Made by a program: the position numbers and the translations under genes
Shown: in pieces, positions 1 through 9,393 of the stretch
Numbering within the stretch: position 1 is the first letter of the stretch
How the letters are laid out: every line of letters begins with the position of its first letter
Source of the DNA: Amylibacter marinus
GTDB lineage: Bacteria > Pseudomonadota > Alphaproteobacteria > Rhodobacterales > Rhodobacteraceae
Length of the DNA stretch: 64,000 nucleotides
Direction: 5' to 3'
Assembly: GCF_030160015.1 (NCBI RefSeq)
Contig: NZ_BSNN01000002.1
Span: forward strand, 806,001 to 870,000
The notes under the pieces: model-generated
Told to the model about the DNA's origin: nothing
The model's database searches: none
What the model saw: only the letters and a program-made list of their open reading frames with translations

Positions 1-606
1 CAGGTTCTGGCGGCAAAACAGGGAGAATTACTGGCCTCTACGCCACTGACGCTAGCCGAGACAGCATCTGTGTTTGGCGAAATGCTGACTTTTCAAAAAT
101 TGCTGGATAACGCCCCAGATCAGGCAGCGCGCAAGCGCCTGTTGGCGGGCAAGGTCGAGGATATGATCAACACCGTGGTGCGCCAAATCGCCTTTTACGA
201 TTTTGAATGCAAATTGCATGCGGCGCGTGCCAATGGTGAGCTGACACCGGATCAAATCAATGAAATCTGGATGTCTGTCCAAGCAGAGAGTCTAGGGCCG
301 GTTTTCAACTTTGTTGAAGGCTATGAGACATTCTGGACTTATATCCCGCATTTCATCCATTCGCCATTTTATGTCTATGCCTATGCCTTTGGTGATGGGT
401 TGGTGAACGCGTTATATGCAGTCTACGAAGAGGGCGACGCGGATTTCCAAGGCAAGTACTTTGACATGCTCTCTGCGGGCGGCTCCAAGCACCACTCCGA
501 ATTGTTAGCGCCCTTCGGGTTGGATGCCAGTGATCCGAAATTCTGGGACAAGGGGCTTAACCTGATCAGCTCGATGATTGATGAGCTGGAAGCGATGGAA
601 GACTAG
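1..606 (+). CDS. pepF: M3-family oligoendopeptidase F (PepF), 3' part only
   Basis: The frame is open from the first base, so the gene begins outside the window and only the last 201 residues are seen. The fragment opens with QVLAAKQGELLASTPLTLAE, which in M3 peptidases follows directly after the HExxH zinc motif. The Glu in LAETASVFGE fits the third zinc ligand. The rest is the helical C-terminal half of the family. The known role is cytoplasmic cleavage of oligopeptides by a zinc-dependent mechanism. The gene ends at TAG, followed by a hairpin and a convergent kinase-like gene. The family is clear; whether the missing part is intact cannot be judged. Confidence 0.9.
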   Translation, partial: QVLAAKQGELLASTPLTLAETASVFGEMLTFQKLLDNAPDQAARKRLLAGKVEDMINTVVRQIAFYDFECKLHAARANGELTPDQINEIWMSVQAESLGPVFNFVEGYETFWTYIPHFIHSPFYVYAYAFGDGLVNALYAVYEEGDADFQGKYFDMLSAGGSKHHSELLAPFGLDASDPKFWDKGLNLISSMIDELEAMED

Positions 607-614
607 GTAACTAT

Positions 615-638
615 GGCCAAGCGATCACGCGCTTGGCC
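615..638. terminator. Hairpin between convergent genes (possible bidirectional terminator)
   Basis: A 9-bp perfect stem (ggccaagcg / cgcttggcc) with a 6-base loop sits between the pepF stop and the stop of the convergent kinase-like gene. Neither side has a good T-run, so it may be a weak terminator or only a transcript-end stabiliser. Confidence 0.4.
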
Positions 639-640
639 TA

Positions 641-1588
641 TTAGTCCTGGAACAAGGAAGTCAGACGATTCAGAACCGTTTCTGATTTTTCTGGTTTGCT
701 CTTCTTGGTTTCATAAAAATCAATCTGATTTCGTGCGTACCGCAGCCCTACCAACCGCGTGATAAAGCACAGGCGGTCAATATCCACCCCAGCATAATGA
801 TGGGCATATTCCGCAAGCTTTGGACGCAACGGCGCGCTCGCACTATAGCAACTGGCAAGGGCCATTTTTGCTAGATCAAATTCTGGAATATCATAACGCC
901 ATTCTGAGAAATCGATGCAATACATCTCGCCCTGTTCGAATAGAATATTTGCATCGTGTAAATCACCGTGGCAAAAAACCATATCGAGGTGTGCCTCTGG
1001 CATCGTCGCCGCCATTTGTGACAGCTGTTCGAAACAATCCAGCAGGGTTTCCTTGGCGCGGGCAGAGGTCAATGCTGCTATTTTTTCTTCGAAGTCCTGC
1101 TCGTGTAAAATCTGGGTGGCTGCCCAGAATTGTTGTTTTGGGCCTTTGGTGTGATGCAGTGTTTTGACCCAATTGAAAATCGCCTCGTTAAACTCTGGCC
1201 GAGATAGTTGTGCGTTTTGACGCAGATTTTTCCGCAGATCATTGCCTTTGACTCGCGTCATAAAAATACAGGGAACATCTGGGTCAAATCCCAAAACCTC
1301 GGGATAGCGAAAACCTGCTTGTATCGGATTTTCCCGAGATAGGATTTGATAGGCTTCGTGCTCTTTGGCCAAACTTTGATCAGATTTATCAAGAATGATT
1401 TTAACAATCACCTCTTTGCCCGTTGTCAATTGGCGGCACCGAAACAAAAAATGAGGGCGCGCGGCTGCAAGATTGGCCGAGACCAACTTGATGTCCTTTG
1501 AGAGAGAGAGTTCTACGAACAGAGGGGATTTGCGACAGGCCTTTAGCGCCGCAGTTAACTTTAGAAAATATTGGAAACGTTGTCGCAT
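641..1588 (-). CDS. Aminoglycoside phosphotransferase / LPS-kinase-like protein
   Basis: A protein of about 315 residues with the APH/choline-kinase fold signature. The catalytic loop VFCHGDLHDANILF lies near residues 205-218, and the metal-binding segment CIDFSEW about 15 residues further on. An N-terminal ATP lobe contains EVIVKIILD. Such proteins phosphorylate small molecules or sugars; here the substrate is unknown, and lipopolysaccharide core kinases are distant relatives. The ATG at 1588 is preferred; a TTG at 1624 would add 12 residues. It lies just downstream of rpoH on the same strand with about 75 bp between them. A resistance function should not be assumed. Confidence 0.7.
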   Translation of the reverse strand: MRQRFQYFLKLTAALKACRKSPLFVELSLSKDIKLVSANLAAARPHFLFRCRQLTTGKEVIVKIILDKSDQSLAKEHEAYQILSRENPIQAGFRYPEVLGFDPDVPCIFMTRVKGNDLRKNLRQNAQLSRPEFNEAIFNWVKTLHHTKGPKQQFWAATQILHEQDFEEKIAALTSARAKETLLDCFEQLSQMAATMPEAHLDMVFCHGDLHDANILFEQGEMYCIDFSEWRYDIPEFDLAKMALASCYSASAPLRPKLAEYAHHYAGVDIDRLCFITRLVGLRYARNQIDFYETKKSKPEKSETVLNRLTSLFQD

Positions 1589-1664
1589 GTGTACTTTTAA
1601 TTTGAACTGAGCCAACCCTACCAATAATCACCACAGACGCATAGGTCTATTTGAAGTATATGGA

Positions 1665-2561
1665 TCAACCTTCGGCAGTTAACATACCCTGTTCTTGAGC
1701 CAGCTCTTGCATGCGTTTTTGCAGTTTTTCAAAGGCCCGCACCTCGATCTGGCGAATGCGTTCGCGGCTGACATCATACTGACCAGACAGCTGTTCTAAT
1801 GTGGTGGGTTTATCCAGCAATCTGCGTTGATGTAGGATATCCTGTTCGCGCTCGTTTAGGATTTCCATGGCCTGCGCCATTAATTCACGCCGTGCAACCA
1901 ATTCATCCTTCTCTGCAAAATCAGAGGCTTGGTCTGCGTTCTCATCCTCTAGCCAGTCTTGCCATTCCGCCTGCCCTTCGGTCGGGTCGCCAATCTGCGC
2001 ATTCAGGCTGGCGTCACCGCCAGACATGCGCCGGTTCATAGATACCACCTCTGCCTCGGTCACATTCAGATCATTGGCAATTCTAGCCACGTTTTCAGGG
2101 CGCAAATCACCTGCCTCGATCGCACCAATTTTGTTCTTGGCCTTGCGAAGGTTGAAGAACAGCTTCTTCTGTGCGCTGGTCGTGCCGATTTTCACCAAAG
2201 ACCAGCTGCGCAGAATGAATTCTTGGATGCTGGCGCGAATCCACCACATGGCATAAGTGGATAGACGAAAGCCCTTTTCCGGATCAAATCTTTTAACCGC
2301 CTGCATCAAGCCTACATTTGCCTCGGAAACGACCTCGGCAGTTGGCAGACCATAGCCGCGGTACCCCATGGCGATTTTTGCGGCCAGTCGCAAATGTGAT
2401 GTTACCATCCTATGGGCGGAGTCAGAGTCCTCGTTCTCGACCCACGCTTTTGCCAGCATATACTCTTCGTCTTTTTCCAACATTGGAAATTTACGAATCT
2501 CCTGCATATAGCGGTTCAACCCCTGTTCAGGCGATGGCGTAGGTAAATCTGCGTAACTCAC
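1665..2561 (-). CDS. rpoH: RNA polymerase sigma-32 factor (RpoH)
   Basis: 298 residues, normal length for RpoH. Region 1.2/2 (NRYMQEIRKFPML, then LMQAVKRFDPEKGFRLSTYA) leads into the promoter-melting segment MWWIRASIQEFILRSWSLVK. Next comes the RpoH box QKKLFFNLRK, which separates sigma-32 from other group factors. The C-terminal helix-turn-helix is [20 protein letters not shown]. It directs RNA polymerase to heat-shock promoters. The start codon is GTG (not ATG) at 2561, with a well-placed GGAG about 6 bases upstream. Many alphaproteobacteria have two rpoH genes, so this may be one of a pair. The 149 bp upstream to rluD must hold its promoter. Confidence 0.95.
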   Translation of the reverse strand: MSYADLPTPSPEQGLNRYMQEIRKFPMLEKDEEYMLAKAWVENEDSDSAHRMVTSHLRLAAKIAMGYRGYGLPTAEVVSEANVGLMQAVKRFDPEKGFRLSTYAMWWIRASIQEFILRSWSLVKIGTTSAQKKLFFNLRKAKNKIGAIEAGDLRPENVARIANDLNVTEAEVVSMNRRMSGGDASLNAQIGDPTEGQAEWQDWLEDENADQASDFAEKDELVARRELMAQAMEILNEREQDILHQRRLLDKPTTLEQLSGQYDVSRERIRQIEVRAFEKLQKRMQELAQEQGMLTAEG

Positions 2562-2710
2562 TTTTCACTCCGAAAAATTAATATCTATAAATACTTGGGT
2601 ATTTCAAAGCATTGTTCCAAGGGTACAGTTGAAAAACCTGCGGTTATCGCCCTAACTATTCAGATATTTTATTTAAAATCAAGAAGTTAATAAAGTGTGA
2701 CGTTGGGGAA

Positions 2711-3736
2711 TTATTTTCGCAAAACTACAAGTAGTTTCAAAAAATCAGCAGGTGCATCACAAGTAAATTCCACCTTGGCTCCTGTTGCAGGGTGCACAAA
2801 CCCCAATGAACGCGCATGCAATGCTTGGCGATTAAATGCCTGAATCACTGCCCTACCCGTATCATCAAAGCGCGTCTGGGGCATTTGTTTACGATGGCCA
2901 TAGATCGGATCCCCGATCAGCCCGTGCCCGATGTGGCTAAAATGTACGCGGATTTGGTGGGTGCGCCCTGTTTCCAACCAGCATTCCATCAATGCAGAGT
3001 GATCAAAATCCTCGAGGACTCGCGCCCGCGTGATGGCATGACGCCCCGCATCCTGCACAACCGCCATGCGCTTGCGGTCGGTCTTGTGGCGCGCAATATT
3101 TGTACCAATGCGAATAACACCGCCATCTTCAAACCCAACGCCACGTTGCCCCGCGAGGCGCGGATCAGATTTCTGCGCGACCCCTTTGGTGATGGCAAGG
3201 TATTGGCGCGAAATCGAGTGATCGCGGAATTGATTGGCCAGACCTTGATGCGCCTCGTCGGTTTTGGCAACCACCAACAGCCCAGAGGTATCCTTGTCAA
3301 TTCTATGCACGATACCGGGCCGTTTTTCGCCGCCCACCCCAGACAGATCTCCGCCAAAATGATGCAACAGCGCATTCACCAGTGTTCCTGTCTCTGATCC
3401 AGGCGCAGGATGCACGACCATGCCCGCAGGTTTGTTCACCACAATCAGATGCTCGTCCTCAAAAACCACATCCAAGGGGATATCTTCGGGCTGGGCGTTT
3501 TCGTAATCCTCAACCTTTGGCATCACCACTTTAAACTCTTGGCCCGCCTGAGCCTTGTATTTCAGATTGTCGATCACTGTGCCATCCATGGTCTGCACAG
3601 CACCTGCTTGGATCAATTTACCCAATCGCGAGCGGCTAAGGGTAACATTCTCTGGTACTACGCCTGCCAATGCCTTATCCAAACGCGGAGCGGGGCTATC
3701 GCCCAGTGTCAAAATGATTGTAAGAGGCTCGGACAT
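2711..3736 (-). CDS. rluD: 23S rRNA pseudouridine synthase, RluD type
   Basis: 341 residues with an N-terminal S4 domain (SRSRLGKLIQAGAV) and the RluA/RluD catalytic domain. The catalytic Asp is in GIVHRIDKDTSGLLVVAKTD (HRIDKDTSGL motif), and GRTHQIRVHF is present near the C-terminus. The RluD family converts uridines of 23S rRNA helix 69 to pseudouridine and supports ribosome assembly. The start MSEPLTI is chosen because the family begins there; a longer reading to 3898 adds an unlike, basic N-terminus inside the opposite gene. The start codon overlaps the divergent DUF6476 start by two bases (shared CATG). Confidence 0.93.
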   Translation of the reverse strand: MSEPLTIILTLGDSPAPRLDKALAGVVPENVTLSRSRLGKLIQAGAVQTMDGTVIDNLKYKAQAGQEFKVVMPKVEDYENAQPEDIPLDVVFEDEHLIVVNKPAGMVVHPAPGSETGTLVNALLHHFGGDLSGVGGEKRPGIVHRIDKDTSGLLVVAKTDEAHQGLANQFRDHSISRQYLAITKGVAQKSDPRLAGQRGVGFEDGGVIRIGTNIARHKTDRKRMAVVQDAGRHAITRARVLEDFDHSALMECWLETGRTHQIRVHFSHIGHGLIGDPIYGHRKQMPQTRFDDTGRAVIQAFNRQALHARSLGFVHPATGAKVEFTCDAPADFLKLLVVLRK

Positions 3737-4040
3737 GAATGATACCTTGGAAACACCCGTTGAACCCGCAAACCTACGGTTTCTGCGGCGCTTGGTGACC
3801 CTTTTGTTGATCGTGATGATTTTGGGGTTCATAACCTTGATTGCATTGTTTGTCATGCGCTTCTCTGCAGAAACAGAAAGAAAACCGCTAACCAGCATTA
3901 CCCTCCCCGCCGGCGTGACCGCCAGCGCCTATACCCGTGGCGGAGATTGGTATGCGATTGTAACGGCTGATAATCAAATTTTGATCTATAACCAATCAGA
4001 TCAGTCCCTACGCCAGAGCATCCAAATTGAACCAAAGTAG
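3735..4040 (+). CDS. DUF6476 family membrane protein
   Basis: 101 residues. One membrane segment (LVTLLLIVMILGFITLIALF, about residues 20-40) is followed by a small soluble domain ending in QILIYNQSDQSLRQSIQIE. I recognise it as the short Rhodobacterales family DUF6476; its function is unknown. Its ATG at 3735 shares bases with the rluD start on the other strand, so each gene's ribosome-binding site lies inside the other gene. The next gene, dnaG, starts 57 bp downstream on the same strand. Confidence 0.85.
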   Translation: MNDTLETPVEPANLRFLRRLVTLLLIVMILGFITLIALFVMRFSAETERKPLTSITLPAGVTASAYTRGGDWYAIVTADNQILIYNQSDQSLRQSIQIEPK

Positions 4041-4097
4041 CCAAAAACACCCCACCCCACCCTTGCGCCGCACATCGCGCGCGCGCATATTACAGCC

Positions 4098-6056
4098 ATG
4101 AGTCTGCCCGATGGTTTTATAGAAGAATTACGCAATCGTTTGTCCCTGTCTTCTGTGGTGGGGCGCAAGGTGATGTGGGATACGAAAAAGTCCAATACAG
4201 CCAAAGGGGATTTTTGGTCGCCCTGCCCCTTTCATTCGGAAAAAACCGCATCCTTTCATGTGGATGACCGCAAGGGGTTTTATTACTGTTTTGGCTGCCA
4301 CGAGAAGGGCGATGCCATAACGTTTGTGCGCAATACCGAGAACGTAGGTTTTATGGAGGCGATCGAAATATTGGCGCGCGAGGCCGGCATGACCATGCCC
4401 GCCCGTGACCCTCAGGCCCAGAAAAAAATAGACCGCAACAAGGTTTTGGCCGATGTGATGGAACAGGCGGTGCAGTTCTATCGCCTACAGTATAACACGG
4501 CCCAAGCAAGTGATGCGCGGGATTACATCCAAAATCGCGGACTATCTCAGCAGACCCAAGATACATTCGAAATCGGCTTTGCCCCCAGCCAGCGCGGCGC
4601 TCTTTCTCAGCATTTGCGCGCAAAGGGGGTCGACGAGGCCCAGATCATCGATGCCGGGCTGGCAATCAAGCCCGATGATGGTGGCGCGGCCTTTGATCGA
4701 TTTCGCGGGCGTATCATGTTCCCGATCCGGGACGCGCGGGGGCGGTGCATTGCCTTTGGTGGTCGCGCCATGGATCCGAATGCACGGGCTAAATATCTGA
4801 ATTCAAACGAAACCGCCCTGTTTGACAAAGGCCGCAGCCTTTACAATCACGCCCCCGCCCGCGAGGCCGCAGGCAAGGCAGATAGCCTGATTGTGGCCGA
4901 GGGTTATATGGATGTGATCGCGCTGGCGCAGTTCGGGTTCAAGCATGCGGTGGCCCCGCTGGGCACCGCCATCACCGAGGGTCAGCTGGCATTGATGTGG
5001 CGCATGCACCCAGAGCCGATTATAGCGCTGGATGGCGATACCGCCGGATTGCGTGCGGCACTGCGATTGATTGATCTAGCACTACCGTTAATCGAGCCGG
5101 ACAAATCCCTGCGGTTTTGCATTATGCCAGAGGGCAAGGACCCTGATGATCTGCTAAAGGCCGATGGGGCCGATGCGATGCAGGCGCTGTTAGACAGCGC
5201 CCAACCCATGGTAAACCTTCTGTGGAAGCGCGAAATAGACGGCAAGGTTTTTGACAGCCCAGAGCGGCGCGCAGCACTGGATGCATCGCTGCGCACGGCC
5301 ATTCGCACAATCAAAAACCCCTCGGTTCGCCAGCATTATGGTGCGGCGATCAAGGAATTACGCGACACCTTATTCGCGCCAGCAGGGTCAGCAAAATTCC
5401 CACCGCGCGGCCCCTTTCAGCCTTGGAGCAAACGCGACATAAAGCATGGCCCAACAGAGGGGGTTCGATCGTCGATCCTTGGCGGGCAATCAGATCAAGG
5501 TGCCTATCATATCCGCGAAGCAGTGATACTTGTGGCGGCGCTTCGCAACCCGGCAGCGGCATTGACCCACGAGGCCGGACTAGAAAGATGTCAGATCACC
5601 ACGCCCGAGCTGAAAGAAATTATGAATTGCCTCTTGGCAAACCTACATATCGACCTACCTGATACAGATGGTACCGAAATCTTGGTAGGGGTAATGCAAG
5701 AAACATTGGGCTATTCGCCGCTTGAACGACTGTTCCAACTGAAACCAATTCAGAGCCACCCGTTCCTACACGCCAGCGCTGATCCTGAAAAAACCGAGCG
5801 TACGCTGCAAGAGGAATTGGCAAAGCATTCTGCGCTAATTGGGGCATCAGCCGAAATCAGAGACGCAGAGCAAGAGTTGCTAGGGTTAGCGGACGAGGGC
5901 CTGACTTGGCGCCTACAACAGGCCGCCGATGCCAAGGTAAAGGCCACCGCCGCAATCGAAAAAGAGGGCGCGACAGCAGGTGAAGATGTGGATGCGATGA
6001 AGAAACAGTTGCAAAATATGCTCGATGATCAGGTTTGGGTAAAGAAAAAGCACTAA
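4098..6056 (+). CDS. dnaG: DNA primase DnaG
   Basis: 652 residues, typical length. The CHC2 zinc finger uses Cys43, His46, Cys64 and Cys67 (CPFHSEKT ... [12 protein letters not shown]). The TOPRIM centre shows [13 protein letters not shown] and the acidic pair in [12 protein letters not shown]. The C-terminal part is the variable helicase-interaction region. The enzyme makes RNA primers for chromosome replication and works with DnaB, which is encoded at 56.8 kb in this window. It is followed after about 100 bp by rpoD, the conserved dnaG-rpoD pair. A run of alternating CG (about 4075-4086) lies just upstream of the start; no strong Shine-Dalgarno is visible. Confidence 0.96.
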   Translation: MSLPDGFIEELRNRLSLSSVVGRKVMWDTKKSNTAKGDFWSPCPFHSEKTASFHVDDRKGFYYCFGCHEKGDAITFVRNTENVGFMEAIEILAREAGMTMPARDPQAQKKIDRNKVLADVMEQAVQFYRLQYNTAQASDARDYIQNRGLSQQTQDTFEIGFAPSQRGALSQHLRAKGVDEAQIIDAGLAIKPDDGGAAFDRFRGRIMFPIRDARGRCIAFGGRAMDPNARAKYLNSNETALFDKGRSLYNHAPAREAAGKADSLIVAEGYMDVIALAQFGFKHAVAPLGTAITEGQLALMWRMHPEPIIALDGDTAGLRAALRLIDLALPLIEPDKSLRFCIMPEGKDPDDLLKADGADAMQALLDSAQPMVNLLWKREIDGKVFDSPERRAALDASLRTAIRTIKNPSVRQHYGAAIKELRDTLFAPAGSAKFPPRGPFQPWSKRDIKHGPTEGVRSSILGGQSDQGAYHIREAVILVAALRNPAAALTHEAGLERCQITTPELKEIMNCLLANLHIDLPDTDGTEILVGVMQETLGYSPLERLFQLKPIQSHPFLHASADPEKTERTLQEELAKHSALIGASAEIRDAEQELLGLADEGLTWRLQQAADAKVKATAAIEKEGATAGEDVDAMKKQLQNMLDDQVWVKKKH

Positions 6057-6153
6057 ACACCATTGCGAATCATCGATTCGATGTGTTGATTCGACAAAAC
6101 CGATAGTGATTCGTTTTAATCGGGCACTTGCCCATGTGATAGGAGCCGCCAAT

Positions 6154-8124
6154 ATGGCCAAAGACGACAATTCTAAAAAAGACGAAGCCAACGCAGGCAT
6201 GGGCGATATGAGCCAAGCCGCCGTCAAGAAAATGATCGCAGTGGCGCGGGAACGTGGCTATATCACCTATGACGAGCTGAATGATGTTATGCCCCCCGAT
6301 CAGGTCTCATCCGAGCAGATCGAGGATGTGATGTCGATGCTATCGGAAATGGGCATTAACATCATTGAGGCAGACGAGCTAGAAGACGATGATACCCCCA
6401 AGGATGTCGCGGTGGTGGCCAGCGATCCAAAAGAGATCACATTGGCATCAACCGGCAAGGAAACGCTGGATCGAACAGACGATCCCGTACGCATGTACCT
6501 GCGGGAAATGGGCTCTGTTGAGCTGTTATCACGTGAAGGCGAGATCGCCATTGCCAAGCGTATCGAGGCCGGTCGTAAAACCATGATCGAGGGCCTCTGC
6601 GAAAGCCCCCTGACCTTCCAAGCGATCACCATTTGGCGCGACGAATTGCTGGAAGAAGAAATCCTTTTGCGCGATGTGATTGACCTAGAGACCACATTCA
6701 GTGGCACCATGGAAGATGACGACGAAGAGCCCGTGGCCGATGCCGCAAAGACCGCATCCCCCAAAGCCGATGGCGAAAAGCCCCGCGAACTGGACGCAGA
6801 CGGCAACCCGATTATCGATGACGATGAAGATGATGACGAGGATGAGGTAGCGAACCTGTCTCTGGCCGCAATGGAAGAGGCACTAAAGCCCGAAGTTCTG
6901 GCAACCTTGGCAAAAATTGCCGGCAATTATAATAAACTGGCCTCCATGCAGGACGAGCGCATCTCGGCCACGATTAACGACGATGATACATTTTCTGACA
7001 AGAGCGAAAAATCCTATCAAAAGCTGCGCAAAAGCTTGGTAGAGATGGTCAACTCTTTACACCTACATAACAATCGGATCGATGCGCTGATTGACCAGCT
7101 GTATGGTATTAATCGGAAAATCATGTCAATCGATTCAGGCATGGTAAAATTGGCGGATCAATCTCGTATAAACCGTCGTGAATTCATCGAAAAATACCGT
7201 GGTTACGAATTGGATCCAGTATGGTTAGACACAATCGCAGATGAGCCAGGCCGCGGCTGGCAGACCTTTATCGAAAAACACCGCGACAAGGCCGAAGATC
7301 TGCGCGCGGATATGGCCCAAGTCGGCCAATATATCGGCGTAGATATCCCCGAATTCCGCCGCATCGTGAACCAAGTGCAAAAGGGTGAGAAAGAAGCCCG
7401 CATTGCGAAGAAAGAAATGGTAGAGGCCAACCTACGTTTGGTAATTTCCATCGCGAAAAAATACACCAACCGCGGCCTACAATTCCTAGATTTGATCCAA
7501 GAGGGTAATATCGGCCTGATGAAGGCGGTGGATAAATTTGAATATCGCCGCGGCTACAAATTTAGCACCTACGCCACATGGTGGATCCGTCAGGCGATCA
7601 CCCGCTCTATTGCAGATCAGGCCCGCACCATCCGTATCCCTGTGCATATGATCGAGACGATCAACAAATTGGTGCGCACCGGTCGCCAGATGCTGCACGA
7701 AATCGGCCGCGAACCAACGCCCGAGGAATTGGCATCCAAATTGCAAATGCCTCTGGAAAAAGTACGCAAGGTGATGAAAATTGCCAAAGAGCCTATTTCC
7801 CTTGAGACCCCAATTGGCGACGAGGAAGACAGCCAACTGGGCGATTTCATCGAGGATAAAAACGCGATCCTACCATTGGACAGCGCGATCCAAGGCAACC
7901 TAAAGGAAACAACAACCCGCGTGTTGGCATCCCTGACCCCGCGCGAAGAGCGCGTGTTGCGCATGCGCTTTGGGATCGGCATGAACACCGATCACACGCT
8001 AGAGGAAGTTGGCCAACAGTTCAGCGTGACCCGCGAGCGGATCAGACAGATCGAGGCGAAGGCGTTGCGGAAACTGAAGCATCCAAGCAGAAGTCGCAAG
8101 TTGCGGAGTTTCTTGGATCAGTAA
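6154..8124 (+). CDS. rpoD: RNA polymerase sigma-70 factor RpoD
   Basis: 656 residues from the ATG at 6154, which has AGGAG 7-8 bases upstream; an upstream in-frame start at 6106 lacks this. Domains in order: sigma-70 region 1.1 at the N-terminus; region 1.2 ([20 protein letters not shown]); a long acidic non-conserved region around residues 185-235; region 2 ([18 protein letters not shown], then [18 protein letters not shown]); region 3; and region 4 with [20 protein letters not shown]. It is the primary sigma factor for housekeeping promoters. The gene ends one base before the next start codon. Confidence 0.97.
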   Translation: MAKDDNSKKDEANAGMGDMSQAAVKKMIAVARERGYITYDELNDVMPPDQVSSEQIEDVMSMLSEMGINIIEADELEDDDTPKDVAVVASDPKEITLASTGKETLDRTDDPVRMYLREMGSVELLSREGEIAIAKRIEAGRKTMIEGLCESPLTFQAITIWRDELLEEEILLRDVIDLETTFSGTMEDDDEEPVADAAKTASPKADGEKPRELDADGNPIIDDDEDDDEDEVANLSLAAMEEALKPEVLATLAKIAGNYNKLASMQDERISATINDDDTFSDKSEKSYQKLRKSLVEMVNSLHLHNNRIDALIDQLYGINRKIMSIDSGMVKLADQSRINRREFIEKYRGYELDPVWLDTIADEPGRGWQTFIEKHRDKAEDLRADMAQVGQYIGVDIPEFRRIVNQVQKGEKEARIAKKEMVEANLRLVISIAKKYTNRGLQFLDLIQEGNIGLMKAVDKFEYRRGYKFSTYATWWIRQAITRSIADQARTIRIPVHMIETINKLVRTGRQMLHEIGREPTPEELASKLQMPLEKVRKVMKIAKEPISLETPIGDEEDSQLGDFIEDKNAILPLDSAIQGNLKETTTRVLASLTPREERVLRMRFGIGMNTDHTLEEVGQQFSVTRERIRQIEAKALRKLKHPSRSRKLRSFLDQ

Positions 8125-8125
8125 A

Positions 8126-8737
8126 ATGGCCGATGTGATCTACATCCTAACAAATGAAGCAATGCCTGGTCTTATCAAAATTGGTAAGACCAAAGCACAT
8201 TTACTTAAACGAATAAAAGCACTAGATACGACCGGCGTCCCTTTACCCTTCGAATGTTTCTATGCAGCCGAGGTTGCCAGTTGCGATTCTGCTGAGCGTC
8301 TAATTCATGATGCCTTTGACGATCATAGAGTTCGAAAAAACAGAGAGTTTTTCGAAATCAGCCCTGAACGTGCTGCATCTGCATTGAAGTTGGCAACTAT
8401 CAAAGAGGTAACTCCACATGATGACATCTTTCAAACTAAAGAAGATTCTATAGCTGTTGCAAAAGTTAAAGAGCGCCGAAGCCGTTTCAACTTTAAGATG
8501 GTTGATATTCCGGCTGGCTCGATCTTACTCCACAACAAAGACGAGACTGAAACATGCCAAGTTGTTGATAACAGGACTGTTATTTATGACGATATTGAAC
8601 AAAGCCTTTCACAAGCTGCGCTAACTGTGTTTCATAAACTTGGTTACACATGGTCGGCAGTTTCTGGCCCTGAATCTTGGATGTTTGAAGGTGAAACATT
8701 AGATGCGCGGCGCAAACGTTTAGAAAACGAAGACTGA
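8126..8737 (+). CDS. GIY-YIG nuclease-like protein with C-terminal DUF4357/RAMA-like domain
   Basis: 203 residues. The N-terminal 90 residues resemble the T5orf172/MUG113 branch of the GIY-YIG fold: VIYILTNEAMPGLIKIGKT (motif YIL..IKIG), a conserved RIKALDTT segment, and a Glu-containing helix SAERLIHDAF followed by NREFFEI. The C-terminal part (about 125-203) has PAGSILL, SLSQAALTVFHKLGY and SGPESWMFEGETL, which resembles the DUF4357/RAMA domain seen on restriction-modification and GIY-YIG proteins. Its ATG is one base after the rpoD stop, so it probably rides on the rpoD transcript or is translationally coupled. Codons look more AT-rich than in rpoD, suggesting acquisition. Nuclease activity, target and any partner are unknown. 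Confidence 0.65.
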   Translation: MADVIYILTNEAMPGLIKIGKTKAHLLKRIKALDTTGVPLPFECFYAAEVASCDSAERLIHDAFDDHRVRKNREFFEISPERAASALKLATIKEVTPHDDIFQTKEDSIAVAKVKERRSRFNFKMVDIPAGSILLHNKDETETCQVVDNRTVIYDDIEQSLSQAALTVFHKLGYTWSAVSGPESWMFEGETLDARRKRLENED

Positions 8738-8929
8738 CAGCACACATTGAGAAAACATCACAACACAGTGCTTCACCAGCCAAAGGGCTATCAAACTCAC
8801 AACCCCGCTGACCAGTTTATCCCCGCCAAGTAACACAAACATCATAGAAGCCAAAACCCTCACACCCTCGCCAACCTGCCGATAACAGGCTGGCCATGCA
8901 CGGCGGCCTATGGCCTTGATTTCGTGCAA
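8720..8929 (-). CDS. Possible small membrane protein (uncertain)
   Basis: A 69-codon reading frame opposite the end of the GIY-YIG gene, with a hydrophobic stretch (VRVLASMMFVLLGG ... VVSLIALWLVKHCVV). The only start at full length is TTG, and no clear ribosome-binding site is seen. It overlaps the GIY-YIG gene by 18 bp. It may be chance; it is listed because the 245-bp gap 8738-8982 otherwise holds nothing I can name. Confidence 0.2.
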   Translation of the reverse strand: MHEIKAIGRRAWPACYRQVGEGVRVLASMMFVLLGGDKLVSGVVSLIALWLVKHCVVMFSQCVLSVFVF

Positions 8930-8982
8930 ATACCCCCGCCACAGCGCATTGCCCTTCGCCGCCCGTCGCGTTACCCTACCCC

Positions 8983-9393
8983 ATGCAACAAACCCAATTC
9001 ACCATCCAAACCAACGGCCAAGGCCTCTATGAATTCACCCGCCATGTCATCAATTGGGTCGATATAGGTACGGGCCTGCTGACATTGTTCGTTCAACACA
9101 CGTCCTGCTCTTTGCTGATCCAAGAAAATGCAGACCCAGAGGTACAAACAGACTTGCGTAATTATTTCGCTCGCCTTGTCCCGCCTACAACGGATCCGAC
9201 TATGTCATACCTTAGCCACACCTATGAAGGCCCCGATGATATGCCTGCCCATATCAAGGCCGCGATGATGCCGGTTTCGCTCTCTATCCCCGTGACCAAG
9301 GGTAGAATGGCATTGGGCACATGGCAGGGCATATACCTATTCGAACATCGTGATGCCCCGCATCAGCGCCGTGTCATCGCGCATTTGGCCTGA
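8983..9393 (+). CDS. yjbQ: YjbQ family protein (UPF0047)
   Basis: 136 residues, the usual size. Family motifs are visible: TGLLTLFVQHTSCSLLIQEN, then the histidine-bearing YLSHTYEGPDDMPAHIKA, and the C-terminal GTWQGIYLFEHR. The family forms trimers; weak thiamine phosphate synthase activity has been reported for some members, and the cellular role remains unclear. The stop directly abuts the stop of the convergent gene, with no bases between. Confidence 0.88.
   Translation: MQQTQFTIQTNGQGLYEFTRHVINWVDIGTGLLTLFVQHTSCSLLIQENADPEVQTDLRNYFARLVPPTTDPTMSYLSHTYEGPDDMPAHIKAAMMPVSLSIPVTKGRMALGTWQGIYLFEHRDAPHQRRVIAHLA

Noticed and set aside
641-1588. Antibiotic-resistance label for the APH-like gene
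   Set aside because: Only the general kinase fold is visible; no feature ties it to aminoglycosides, and chromosomal relatives have other substrates.
3737-3898. Longer N-terminus for rluD
   Set aside because: The added 54 residues are basic, unlike the family, and lie wholly inside DUF6476; the family start is MSEPLTI.
4074-4088. Alternating CG run upstream of dnaG as a regulatory element
   Set aside because: Short CG alternation is common by chance at this base composition; nothing links it to control.
6300-6926. Serine-rich 208-codon frame opposite rpoD
   Set aside because: It mirrors the Asp/Glu-rich segment of rpoD (GAT/GAG codons read as ATC/CTC and TCA/TCG-type codons); no start signal and no family resemblance.
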